Part shown: one piece after another, positions 1-5,837 of the stretch
Layout: each line of letters starts with the position of its first letter
Position numbering within the stretch: the first letter of the stretch is position 1
Made by a program: the position numbers and the translations under genes
The notes under the pieces: generated by a model
Databases searched by the model: none
What the model was told of the DNA's origin: nothing
What the model saw: only the letters and a program-made list of their open reading frames with translations
DNA from: Verrucomicrobiota bacterium
GTDB taxonomy: Bacteria; Verrucomicrobiota; Verrucomicrobiia; Limisphaerales; UBA11358
Reading direction: 5' to 3'
Assembly: GCA_021323835.1 (NCBI GenBank)
Contig: JAJPKI010000377.1
Coordinates: 1 to 5,837 of the forward strand
DNA: 5,837 bases

Positions 1-1
1 G

Positions 2-100
2 ACGGGCGACAAATGGGTGATATTCCTCGTGACCGGCAAGAATGCCAGCAGCGGCGGTTACAATGTTGCGATTGATTACATCAAACTGGTATCACAATAA
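2..100 (+). CDS. C-terminal end of a probable secreted beta-sandwich protein (5' truncated by window edge)
   Basis: An open frame enters from the left edge and gives 32 residues before a TAA at 98-100. The tail contains WVIFLVTGKN, then a glycine/serine turn, then YNVAIDYIKLV. Alternating hydrophobic residues ending in a D-Y-I-K-L strand resemble the last strand of carbohydrate-binding or golvesin-like beta-sandwich domains found at the C-termini of secreted bacterial proteins; that is a resemblance only. It cannot be an internal start product because the frame is open to the edge. A strong hairpin terminator follows 17 bases after the stop, which supports this being a real gene end. The gene's main function lies outside the window and is unknown. 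The existence of a coding end is fairly secure; the domain family is not. Confidence 0.6.
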   Translation, partial: TGDKWVIFLVTGKNASSGGYNVAIDYIKLVSQ

Positions 101-117
101 AATAATTCGATTCAATA

Positions 118-151
118 AACCGGCAGCTCAAATTGAGTTGCCGGTTTTTTT
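118..151 (+). terminator. Rho-independent terminator shared by two convergent genes
   Basis: Arms at 118-131 and 133-146 are complementary over 14 positions with a single G-U pair. Because the loop needs space, the practical stem is about 12 bp closed by C-T-C/G-A-G around AAATT. The GC-rich core is CCGGCA/TTGCCGG, and seven T follow at 145-151, so it is a textbook terminator for the plus-strand gene ending at 100. The TAA stop of the minus-strand gene (152-150) falls in the T-run, so the hairpin lies immediately downstream of that gene too. On the minus strand the run after the hairpin is only TTTATTG, so termination in that direction may be weaker. Confidence 0.88.
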
Positions 152-1985
152 ATGGCGTAGAAACGCCGAGTGCGCGCAACTGTTGTTTGGCGGGTTCCAA
201 ATCCGGTTGCAATCGCAATGCTTCATTAAATTCTGTAATTGCCAAATCGCGTTTCCCTTCCGCCAAATAAATTGCGCCGAGATTAAAATGTGCGGCGGCC
301 ATCGCGGGCTTGAATTGAATCGCTAATTGAAATTCCGAAATTGCATCGTCCAACTTGCCGGTTCTGTAAAGCGCGTTTCCCAAATTGAAATGCGCCTCGG
401 CCAGGTCCGGCTGTGCTTGAATTGCCAGGCGATATTGTTCAATCGCTTCGTCCGTTTTGCCTTGTGCCGCGAGCGCGCTGCCCAGGTTGACGCGGGCGCG
501 CAGATTATCGCGTCGCGCTAAAATCTTTTGACATTCGTCAATCGCGTCGTCGAATTTTCCGAGCCGCAGCATCGCCATCGCGTAATTCAATTGCGCCTCC
601 TCCATTTGCGGCTGCAATTGCAACGCGTGTCGGATGTAATCGAGCCCGCGATTCAATTCACCGTGTTCGAGAAAATAATTTCCGAGGCCGTTGTCCACGA
701 CGGCGCTTTCGCCGGCGGCTTGAATCGAATGTTCAAAAAGTGTCGGCGTATCACGCCAGAAATCAATTTGCCGCCACGCCAGCGCAAACCAAAATGCCAG
801 CAGTAAACTAGCGCCGACAATGACGAGCTGCGGAAATCTTTTCTGCAACAATTCATGTGTGCCCCACGCGAGGCTGATGAAAATTCCAATAGACGGCAAA
901 TAGGTGTATCGGTCAGCGAGCGATTGGCTGCCGACTTGCACGAGGCCGATGACGGGCAGGAGCATTCCGAAAAACCAAAAAATTCCAACAGCGAGATGCG
1001 GACGCGAACGCGCGAGCCGGATGGAAAAATAAATTCCAGCGACAAAAATTAGAATTCCAGCGGCGATGAATTCCCACGGCCAATGCGCGGGATAGGGATA
1101 AAAAATGGCAAGATTTTTTGGCCAGAAAATTTTTCCGAAATAGCGCGCGACGGAAACGACGGCACTTATCACGCGCGCTTGCAGTGGAAGATTTTCCAAC
1201 GAACCAACTGCGCCTCCATGCTGTTGCGCCAGAAAGGTGATGACGCATGAAGCCGTGCTCAAAATGAAAAATGGAATTTTTTCGATGACTAAATTTCGAA
1301 CGTTGAATGCTGAATGCTGAACCGCGAACCGTTGAAGCGGCCAGAAATCCAAAAGCAATAAAACAAACGGCAGCGTGACGAGCATGGGCTTGGACATCAA
1401 GCCGCAGGCGAAAGCGAGCAGAGCGAGAGCGTAAAATTTTTTTGATTTTGAATTTTTAATTTTGGACTTCTCAATGAATTGCGCATAAGCCAGCAGCGTG
1501 AGCACGAAAAAGAATCCGCTCAGAACATCTTTGCGCTCGGAAATCCACGCGACGGATTCCACGTGCAGCGGATGAATGGCAAATGCCGCGGCGACAAACG
1601 CGCTGCGCCGGATTGCGCCGGTGATTTTGCGCAGCAACAAAAACAGCAGCACGGAATTGGCCGCGTGAAGCAGCGCGTTGACGAAATGAAATCCTCCGGC
1701 ATTGAGGCCGAAACATTGCGCGTCGAGCATCAACGAAATCCATGTGAGCGGATGCCAGTTAAAAACTTCCGTGCTGCGAAATGCCCACGCGATTCCGTTC
1801 GCAGTCAATCCTTGCATTACGTGCGGATTGTCGGTGACGTAGTGGTCGTCGTCGTAATTCAGAAAATCGAAATGCCAGGTGCGCCAAAAAAGAATCAGCA
1901 CAAGCGCAACGAGCGCAAGGCAAATAAAAAATCCACTTGGAAAAATGGCTCGCTGTGGCGATGGAACTTTCTTTAGGGGACGCAC
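150..1985 (-). CDS. TMTC-like multi-pass membrane glycosyltransferase (GT-C type) with C-terminal TPR repeats
   Basis: A 611-residue integral membrane protein, probably in the inner membrane. The first helix is about residues 16-34, and roughly ten hydrophobic segments run to about residue 404. Conserved blocks fit the TMTC / DUF1736 group: the acidic first-loop motif NYDDDHYVTDNPHV (44-56), HPLHVESVAWISERKDVLSG (138-157), SKPMLVTLPFVLLLLDFWPL (198-217) and LADRYTYLPSIGI (356-368). Eukaryotic TMTC proteins are protein O-mannosyltransferases of the GT-C fold; a catalytic acidic pair at 45-47 would fit, but donor and acceptor here are unknown. The C-terminus holds five TPRs at about 428-461, 462-494, 495-528, 529-562 and 563-596; the second is one residue short and the last three keep an exact 34-residue period. 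The start is GTG at 1985: an in-frame TAG at 2000-1998 lies upstream, no start codon lies between, and no Met occurs again until residue 57, after the first helix. No clear ribosome binding site is seen. Two loop patches (173-183 and 221-233) look like low-complexity insertions. A simple TPR membrane protein without transferase activity is the alternative. Confidence 0.88.
   Translation of the reverse strand: MRPLKKVPSPQRAIFPSGFFICLALVALVLILFWRTWHFDFLNYDDDHYVTDNPHVMQGLTANGIAWAFRSTEVFNWHPLTWISLMLDAQCFGLNAGGFHFVNALLHAANSVLLFLLLRKITGAIRRSAFVAAAFAIHPLHVESVAWISERKDVLSGFFFVLTLLAYAQFIEKSKIKNSKSKKFYALALLAFACGLMSKPMLVTLPFVLLLLDFWPLQRFAVQHSAFNVRNLVIEKIPFFILSTASCVITFLAQQHGGAVGSLENLPLQARVISAVVSVARYFGKIFWPKNLAIFYPYPAHWPWEFIAAGILIFVAGIYFSIRLARSRPHLAVGIFWFFGMLLPVIGLVQVGSQSLADRYTYLPSIGIFISLAWGTHELLQKRFPQLVIVGASLLLAFWFALAWRQIDFWRDTPTLFEHSIQAAGESAVVDNGLGNYFLEHGELNRGLDYIRHALQLQPQMEEAQLNYAMAMLRLGKFDDAIDECQKILARRDNLRARVNLGSALAAQGKTDEAIEQYRLAIQAQPDLAEAHFNLGNALYRTGKLDDAISEFQLAIQFKPAMAAAHFNLGAIYLAEGKRDLAITEFNEALRLQPDLEPAKQQLRALGVSTP
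1303..1322. repeat. Short tandem 7-bp repeat inside the membrane protein gene
   Basis: The unit TGAATGC occurs at 1304-1310 and 1311-1317 and is followed by a partial copy, TGAA, at 1318-1321. On the coding (minus) strand this reads TTCAGCATTCAGCATTCAAC. It encodes the stretch around residues 221-230 (AVQHSAFNVR), a polar segment between two hydrophobic blocks. The unit is not a multiple of three, so the reading frame shifts from copy to copy, unlike a protein-driven repeat. Related ttcagcattcaacgttc-type strings turn up as dispersed or low-complexity DNA in some bacterial genomes, so this may be a fragment of such a family. That relationship is from memory and not tested. Confidence 0.55.
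1434..1472. repeat. AT-rich low-complexity patch encoding a Lys/Ser-rich loop
   Basis: On the coding (minus) strand this stretch reads as overlapping near-copies of tccaaaa/ttaaaaa/ttcaaaa/tcaaaaa, nearly all A with occasional T and C. It encodes residues 173-183, KSKIKNSKSKK, just after a hydrophobic segment ending near residue 170 and before the next one starting near 184. The high positive charge suits a cytoplasmic loop under the positive-inside rule. The base composition is much more AT-rich than the surrounding gene. It may be a slippage-grown loop or a degenerate repeat element; the sequence alone does not decide. Confidence 0.45.
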
Positions 1986-2079
1986 GCGGACACGAAACTA
2001 CAAATTACGCAAAATCTCAATCGTTTTGATGTCGCTATCTTTACAATTGGCATGGCTTCATTTAGGTTTCCGCAACCCT
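1986..2079. promoter_or_regulatory. Divergent intergenic region between the membrane protein gene and the kinase operon
   Basis: This 94-bp spacer separates two divergent starts, GTG at 1985 on the minus strand and ATG at 2080 on the plus strand, so it must carry or overlap the promoters of both unless one starts inside the other gene. No convincing -35/-10 pair is seen. TTTACA near 2039-2044 resembles a -35 box on the plus strand, but the hexamer 17 bases on is a poor -10 and would leave almost no leader. On the minus strand TTGAGA resembles a -35 box, also without a good partner. No strong Shine-Dalgarno site precedes either start. The assignment rests on gene geometry rather than motifs. 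Confidence 0.5.
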
Positions 2080-2096
2080 ATGACTAATTGGTTGCG
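2071..2096 (+). promoter_or_regulatory. Inverted repeat placing the kinase start codon in a hairpin loop
   Basis: CGCAACC at 2071-2077 is perfectly complementary to GGTTGCG at 2090-2096. The 12-base loop, 2078-2089, contains the proposed ATG at 2080-2082. In the mRNA this would be a 7-bp, mostly GC stem presenting the start codon in its loop; in DNA it could be a dyad operator. A role is inferred from position only, and 7-bp repeats of this kind do arise by chance in several kilobases. Confidence 0.4.
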
Positions 2097-5000
2097 CAAA
2101 ATTGCCTTCGTTTGCGTAGCGAATTGTGTTTTTTTGGCGGCAATTTCCCGCGCGGCTATCATCAACGCGCCGGATTATTTCATCCAGTCGTTCGGCATTC
2201 CCGACGGGTTGCCGCATGAAATGGTGCATCACATTGTGCAGGACAAAACGGGGTTCCTTTGGATTTCAACTTCCGCCGGGTTGGTGCGTTACGATGGAAA
2301 TGAATTTCAAACCGTCACGTCGCTATTGTTGAATAATCAGGAATCGGATTTGCTTTACGCGATTGCCATCGGGACGAACGGAAATTTATACGCCGCGCCG
2401 AACGTGGGCGGCTTGATGGAATACGACGCGAAAACAAAATCGTTTCATGAAATTGTTTCAAAAGATTTACTTCCGGCGCATCCGCCGACATTTTTGAGAC
2501 AGACGCCGGACGGCGCATTTTGGCTTGGCGATTTTCAAATGGAATTGCGCCGATACAAAGACGGGCAGGTGACGTTGTTCACGAATGGCTTCACACTCGG
2601 CCAGACAATTTCACTGGCAACGGATGCTTCGAATCAAATTTGGGTCGCCAGTGATGCGGTGCTCGCGAAATTTCAGGATGGCCAGTTGCAACGCGTGCCG
2701 CTCTATTCGACGGGCAAGTCGCGCCTTGGTCGCGGAAGAGACGGAAAAATCTGGCTGGTGACGCCCAATAGTCTGGAAAAAATTGAGGGTGGTGAAGTTG
2801 TTGTGGTGACAACAAATGTTTTGTGGGCGGCCAGCCAGGGAATTCCGACGACGGTTTTGGAAGATTCAAGCGGTATTGTTTGGATTGGAACGCGCGGGCA
2901 GGGATTGTTTCGTTACGCCGATGGAATTTTCAGCAAGTTGCCGACGTCGCATCCGTGGATTACCGATTTATTCGAGGACGATGAAGGCAATTTATGGGCG
3001 ACGACGCATGGCGGCGGTATTGACCGCATCCGGTTGAAAAATTTTTCAGATTGGAATTATCAGGTCGGCGTGGTGGAAGACGGAATCAGTTCGGTTTGCG
3101 CGAATCCACGCGGCGATTTTTGGATGGCGGACGTGGCGGAGGCGGACAATAAAATTGTGGAATTGCCCAAAGGCCATCACAAACGGGAATTTAAAAATGA
3201 TTTGCTGAACAGTCTTCGGATTGCGTGTCTGGATTCGCAAAATAATTTATGGATTGGCACGCGCTCGTCCATTTTGAAATGGCAAATCAGCTTGAACTTC
3301 AACCCGCAAGTTATCTACACGGAAAAAAATCTTTCGCCGCATTCGCTTTATTGCGCGGACAACGGCGATATTTGGGCGGGCGGCGACGGGGGATTTCTTG
3401 GGCGATGGCACGATGCCCAATGGGAATTATTCAATGTCATTAGAGCAAATTACAATGGTAGCATGGTTCGCAGCATTGCGGAAGATGGCGACCAAAATCT
3501 TTGGTTGGCTTTGAACAGCGGCGATTTGTTGAGTTATCGCGACGGGCAATTTACGCATTTCGGAACACAAGACGGTTTGCCCGGCAGTATGATTCATTGC
3601 ATCTTTCGCGACTCCGCGGGTTGGCTATGGATGACGACGACGCGGGACGGTTTGCTGTTGCGCCGGGCGAATCAATTTTATCGCATCACGACGGAGCAGG
3701 GGTTTCCGTCCGGCATCATTGACGAAATGGAAGAGGACGATTTTGGACGCATTTGGTTCGCGACGGAAGTGGGTTTTTATCACATTGACCGTGACGAACT
3801 GGTGCAATGCGCACTCGGAAACATTTCGGAAGTGCATCCGGTCGCATTCGGCCGCGACGTGGGACTCGTCGGTTACTCGCCAGTCAGCAATTTTCAACCA
3901 AGTTCGTGGAAATCTAAAGACGGCATGTTGGTTTTCACGACGCACAAAGGCGTGATTTCCATTGACCCATCCCATTGTCCCGCAAATACAAATTTACCGC
4001 CGGTGTTGATGGATGAAGTTTTGGTCAACGACGAAAAAATTTCTGCAAGCGGCGATATCACGCTGACGCATGATGCAAAGAAAATTGAATTCAAGATTTC
4101 TGCAATCGAATTTTCCGCACCCGACCAGGTAAAAGTGCGGCATTGGCTTGAAGGTTTTGACTCGAAGTGGATTGATGAAGGCAATCAACGTTTTTTTACC
4201 TATCCCAAATTGCCGCCGGGCAAATACACTTTAAAATTCGGCGCGTGCAATCCCGACGGCGTTTGGCACGATGCGGCCGCGCCGATGACGATTACCGTGG
4301 TGCCGGCGTGGTGGCAGTTGCGCCGGGTGCAACTGCTTGGCGCGCTGGCGGCGGCGGCCATTTTGACTTTGATTGTGCGCCGCTGGTCGCACCGGCGATT
4401 GCAATTGCGACTGGAACGGCTCGAACAAAAACATGCGATGGAAAAAGAACGCGCTCGAATCGCGAAAAATTTGCACGACGATTTGGGCGGCACGCTGACA
4501 GAAATCGGTTTGCTCGCGGATTTGACGACACGCGAAGCCCGGTCGCCGGAGAAAATAAAATCGGCGGCGGAATTTTTCTCCGAGCGCGTCCGCGGACTGG
4601 CGCGCACGCTGGACACGATTGTGTGGACGGTAAATCCCAAGAACGATTCGCTTGAAGAATTGGCGACTTACATTTGCGGATTTGCGCAAGAACTTTTTGA
4701 ATTGGGCGACATCCGGTGCCGCATTGACATGACCGGGGAAATTCCGCCAATTCCACTGACGCCGGAACAGCGTTCAAATTTATTTCTTACCGCGAAGGAG
4801 GCGTTGAACAACATTATCAAACATTCCGACGCGACCGAGGCCCGGGTGCGAATTAAAATGGAAGGCGATTGCTTTTGCGTTTCGATTGAAGACAATGGCC
4901 GCGGTTTTCAACCGGACGTCATGAAAAATGGAAAACGAAACGGCTTGGCGAACATGCGCTCGCGTATTGAGGAATTGAACGGGACATTTTCGTTAAATTC

Positions 5001-5097
5001 AATTCTCGGCAAAGGCACGGCAGTATCGTTTTCCATTCGATTGAATTCCGACGACCGTGCGAATCGCGGCCAAACGACAACCAATTTTCGTTCATAA
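2080..5097 (+). CDS. Two-component sensor histidine kinase with double Reg_prop propeller and Y_Y_Y domain
   Basis: A 1005-residue membrane kinase. Residues 1-25 form a signal peptide (basic MTNWLRK, hydrophobic core, AISRA). Fourteen blade motifs of the form G-x-[IL]-W-[IVLM] recur about every 42 residues, at 58, 101, 145, 185, 222, 265, 303, 345, 388, 429, 472, 514, 556 and 615, which fits two seven-bladed periplasmic propellers. A Y_Y_Y domain follows at about 666-738 (HWLEGFDSKWIDEG, then LPPGKYTLKFGACNPDG). One membrane helix lies at about 750-766, then a short charged coiled coil. The HisKA_3 box RIAKNLHDDLGG has the phosphoacceptor His799 (codon 4474-4476). The HATPase_c part has an N-box with Glu907 and Asn910/Asn911, then EDNGRGF (937-943), GLANMRSRIEELNG and GKGTAVSF. 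All core motifs are present, so it should be active. There is no HAMP, PAS or receiver domain. ATG 2080 was chosen because it starts a proper signal peptide; the open frame runs back to ATG 1879, inside the divergent gene, and to ATG 2029, and neither gives a better leader. No strong ribosome site is visible. It is coupled to the regulator two bases downstream. The ligand is unknown; related propeller sensors in Bacteroidetes bind glycan fragments. Confidence 0.93.
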   Translation: MTNWLRKIAFVCVANCVFLAAISRAAIINAPDYFIQSFGIPDGLPHEMVHHIVQDKTGFLWISTSAGLVRYDGNEFQTVTSLLLNNQESDLLYAIAIGTNGNLYAAPNVGGLMEYDAKTKSFHEIVSKDLLPAHPPTFLRQTPDGAFWLGDFQMELRRYKDGQVTLFTNGFTLGQTISLATDASNQIWVASDAVLAKFQDGQLQRVPLYSTGKSRLGRGRDGKIWLVTPNSLEKIEGGEVVVVTTNVLWAASQGIPTTVLEDSSGIVWIGTRGQGLFRYADGIFSKLPTSHPWITDLFEDDEGNLWATTHGGGIDRIRLKNFSDWNYQVGVVEDGISSVCANPRGDFWMADVAEADNKIVELPKGHHKREFKNDLLNSLRIACLDSQNNLWIGTRSSILKWQISLNFNPQVIYTEKNLSPHSLYCADNGDIWAGGDGGFLGRWHDAQWELFNVIRANYNGSMVRSIAEDGDQNLWLALNSGDLLSYRDGQFTHFGTQDGLPGSMIHCIFRDSAGWLWMTTTRDGLLLRRANQFYRITTEQGFPSGIIDEMEEDDFGRIWFATEVGFYHIDRDELVQCALGNISEVHPVAFGRDVGLVGYSPVSNFQPSSWKSKDGMLVFTTHKGVISIDPSHCPANTNLPPVLMDEVLVNDEKISASGDITLTHDAKKIEFKISAIEFSAPDQVKVRHWLEGFDSKWIDEGNQRFFTYPKLPPGKYTLKFGACNPDGVWHDAAAPMTITVVPAWWQLRRVQLLGALAAAAILTLIVRRWSHRRLQLRLERLEQKHAMEKERARIAKNLHDDLGGTLTEIGLLADLTTREARSPEKIKSAAEFFSERVRGLARTLDTIVWTVNPKNDSLEELATYICGFAQELFELGDIRCRIDMTGEIPPIPLTPEQRSNLFLTAKEALNNIIKHSDATEARVRIKMEGDCFCVSIEDNGRGFQPDVMKNGKRNGLANMRSRIEELNGTFSLNSILGKGTAVSFSIRLNSDDRANRGQTTTNFRS

Positions 5098-5099
5098 TT

Positions 5100-5720
5100 A
5101 TGACAACCGTTGCCATCGTTGAAGACAACTCGGCTGTTTCCAGTTCATTGAAAAAAGTTTTGGCGGATTCGGGCGAATACGAATGCGTTTGCATTTCCGC
5201 CAGCGCCGAAGACGCACTAAAGCTGGTGCCGAAACACGAGCCGGACCTGGTCATCATGGACATCGAATTGCCGGAAATGTCCGGTATCGAATGCACGTCA
5301 AAAATCAAACGGCTTTTGCCGGAGACGCAAATTTTGATTCTAACCGTTTATAAAAACAGTGATTCGATTTTCAAAGCGCTCGAAGCGGGCGCAAGCGGGT
5401 ATTTATTGAAACGTTCGACGCCGGAGGAAATTTTAGGCGCGTTGCGCGAGGTAAAAGAAGGCGGCGCGCCGATGAGCGGCGAAATTGCTCGCAAAGTGGT
5501 CCAGTATTTTCGCAAGCCGGTTTCGCCAAATCCAGAAATTCAATCGCTGACGAAACGCGAGGAGGAAATTTTGAGTCTGCTCGCCGAGGGTTATACCAGC
5601 AAAGAAATTGGCGATAAACTTTCCATCAGTTACGACACGGTTTGCAGCCATTTACGGCATATCTACGACAAGTTGCACGTGCGTTCGCGCACGCAGGCGG
5701 TGATTAAATATCTGCAATAA
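5100..5720 (+). CDS. NarL/FixJ-family response regulator, probable partner of the upstream kinase
   Basis: A 206-residue cytoplasmic transcription regulator of standard length. The receiver domain is about residues 1-118, with acidic pocket Glu8-Asp9, phosphoacceptor Asp54 (VIMDIELPEMSG; codon 5259-5261), Thr82 and Lys104 (GYLLK), so every switch residue is present. A LuxR-type helix-turn-helix lies at about 148-205, with LTKREEEILSLLAEG, then SKEIGDKLSISYDTV as the turn and recognition region, and ending HVRSRTQAVIKYL. Its ATG starts two bases after the kinase TAA (TAATTATG). With no separate ribosome site visible, translation is probably coupled and the two proteins made together. HisKA_3 kinases typically pair with NarL-type regulators, which supports a cognate pair. 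Its target promoters are unknown; the 94-bp divergent spacer upstream of the kinase is the nearest candidate. Confidence 0.95.
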   Translation: MTTVAIVEDNSAVSSSLKKVLADSGEYECVCISASAEDALKLVPKHEPDLVIMDIELPEMSGIECTSKIKRLLPETQILILTVYKNSDSIFKALEAGASGYLLKRSTPEEILGALREVKEGGAPMSGEIARKVVQYFRKPVSPNPEIQSLTKREEEILSLLAEGYTSKEIGDKLSISYDTVCSHLRHIYDKLHVRSRTQAVIKYLQ

Positions 5721-5793
5721 CCTCCGGGCGCATCACTAGTTTTGGGGATTTTCGGTTTAGGTAAAGACGGTAGATTAAGAGAACAGCATTGTG

Positions 5794-5817
5794 AACACCG
5801 CGCGTTGCGGAGTTTTT
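5794..5817 (+). terminator. Possible weak Rho-independent terminator after the response regulator
   Basis: CCGC at 5798-5801 pairs with GCGG at 5807-5810 around a 5-base loop. After an A-A mismatch, AAC (5794-5796) pairs with GTT (5812-5814). Five T run at 5813-5817. It lies about 75 bases after the regulator stop at 5720, at the right place to end the kinase-regulator operon. The stem is short and interrupted, so the call is tentative. The rest of 5721-5837 shows no gene, RNA or repeat that I can support. Confidence 0.35.
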
Positions 5818-5837
5818 GCTTCCAATCACATTATGAA

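Noticed and set aside
42..326. 94-codon plus-strand frame across the terminator
   Set aside because: It runs through the end of the upstream gene, through a strong terminator hairpin and antisense to the TPR region; it has no domain and no ribosome site.
198..503. 102-bp tandem periodicity in DNA
   Set aside because: It is explained by three consecutive 34-residue TPRs in the membrane protein; the copies differ too much for a recent DNA duplication.
1479..1976. 165-codon plus-strand open frame opposite the membrane protein gene
   Set aside because: It is a shadow of the 611-residue gene. The translation is low-complexity, rich in Lys/Arg/Gln and a run of Val, and shows no recognisable domain.
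2039..2068. TTTACA with a TAGGTT 17 bases later as a sigma-70 promoter for the kinase
   Set aside because: The -10 match is only three of six, and transcription would begin almost at the ATG; not convincing.
1879..2079. N-terminal extension of the kinase frame by 67 codons back to ATG 1879
   Set aside because: It overlaps the divergent gene's 5' coding region antisense, is rich in Arg/Lys/Ser/Thr, and would bury the signal peptide that begins cleanly at ATG 2080. ATG 2029 is possible but adds nothing typical of a signal peptide and has no ribosome site.
4200..4777. Several overlapping minus-strand open frames of 146-161 codons opposite the kinase core
   Set aside because: The plus strand here encodes clear Y_Y_Y, HisKA_3 and HATPase motifs. 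The antisense products are Arg/Ala/Ser-rich composition artefacts.
5833..5837. ATG close to the right edge as the start of another gene
   Set aside because: Only five bases are available and no ribosome site precedes it, so nothing supports a gene.

Overview
The window reads as chromosomal DNA from a Gram-negative, environmental bacterium. The best guess is Verrucomicrobia, Pedosphaera-like subdivision 3. That guess rests on style rather than on a marker gene: moderate GC with many aatt/gaattt stretches, weak or absent Shine-Dalgarno sites, a TMTC-like membrane protein with TPRs, and a periplasmic propeller sensor kinase with a separate NarL-type regulator. No rRNA, tRNA, CRISPR array or transposase gene is visible.

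Layout. Bases 2-100 are the 3' end of a plus-strand gene whose last residues look like the closing strand of a secreted beta-sandwich domain. A strong hairpin plus T-run (118-151) follows. It is shared with the convergent minus-strand gene at 150-1985, whose stop codon lies in the T-run. That gene encodes a 611-residue multi-pass membrane protein with C-terminal TPRs, resembling the TMTC / GT-C glycosyltransferase group. It carries two short low-complexity or repeat patches in loops. A 94-bp divergent spacer (1986-2079) separates it from a plus-strand pair: a 1005-residue sensor histidine kinase (2080-5097) and, after two bases, a 206-residue NarL/FixJ response regulator (5100-5720). The last 117 bases are non-coding as far as can be seen and hold a possible weak terminator.

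How the genes may work together. The kinase has a signal peptide, fourteen propeller-blade motifs (enough for two seven-bladed propellers), a Y_Y_Y domain, one membrane helix and a complete HisKA_3/HATPase core. It should sense a periplasmic ligand and phosphorylate Asp54 of the adjacent regulator. This is the architecture of Bacteroidetes hybrid two-component carbohydrate sensors, but split into two translationally coupled proteins. The divergent membrane glycosyltransferase-like gene is a reasonable candidate target because it shares the promoter region; that link is inference only.

I see no clearly new system. The points most worth a second look are a perfect 7-bp inverted repeat that places the kinase start codon in its loop, the repeat patch inside the membrane protein gene, and the 14-blade sensor with its coupled regulator.
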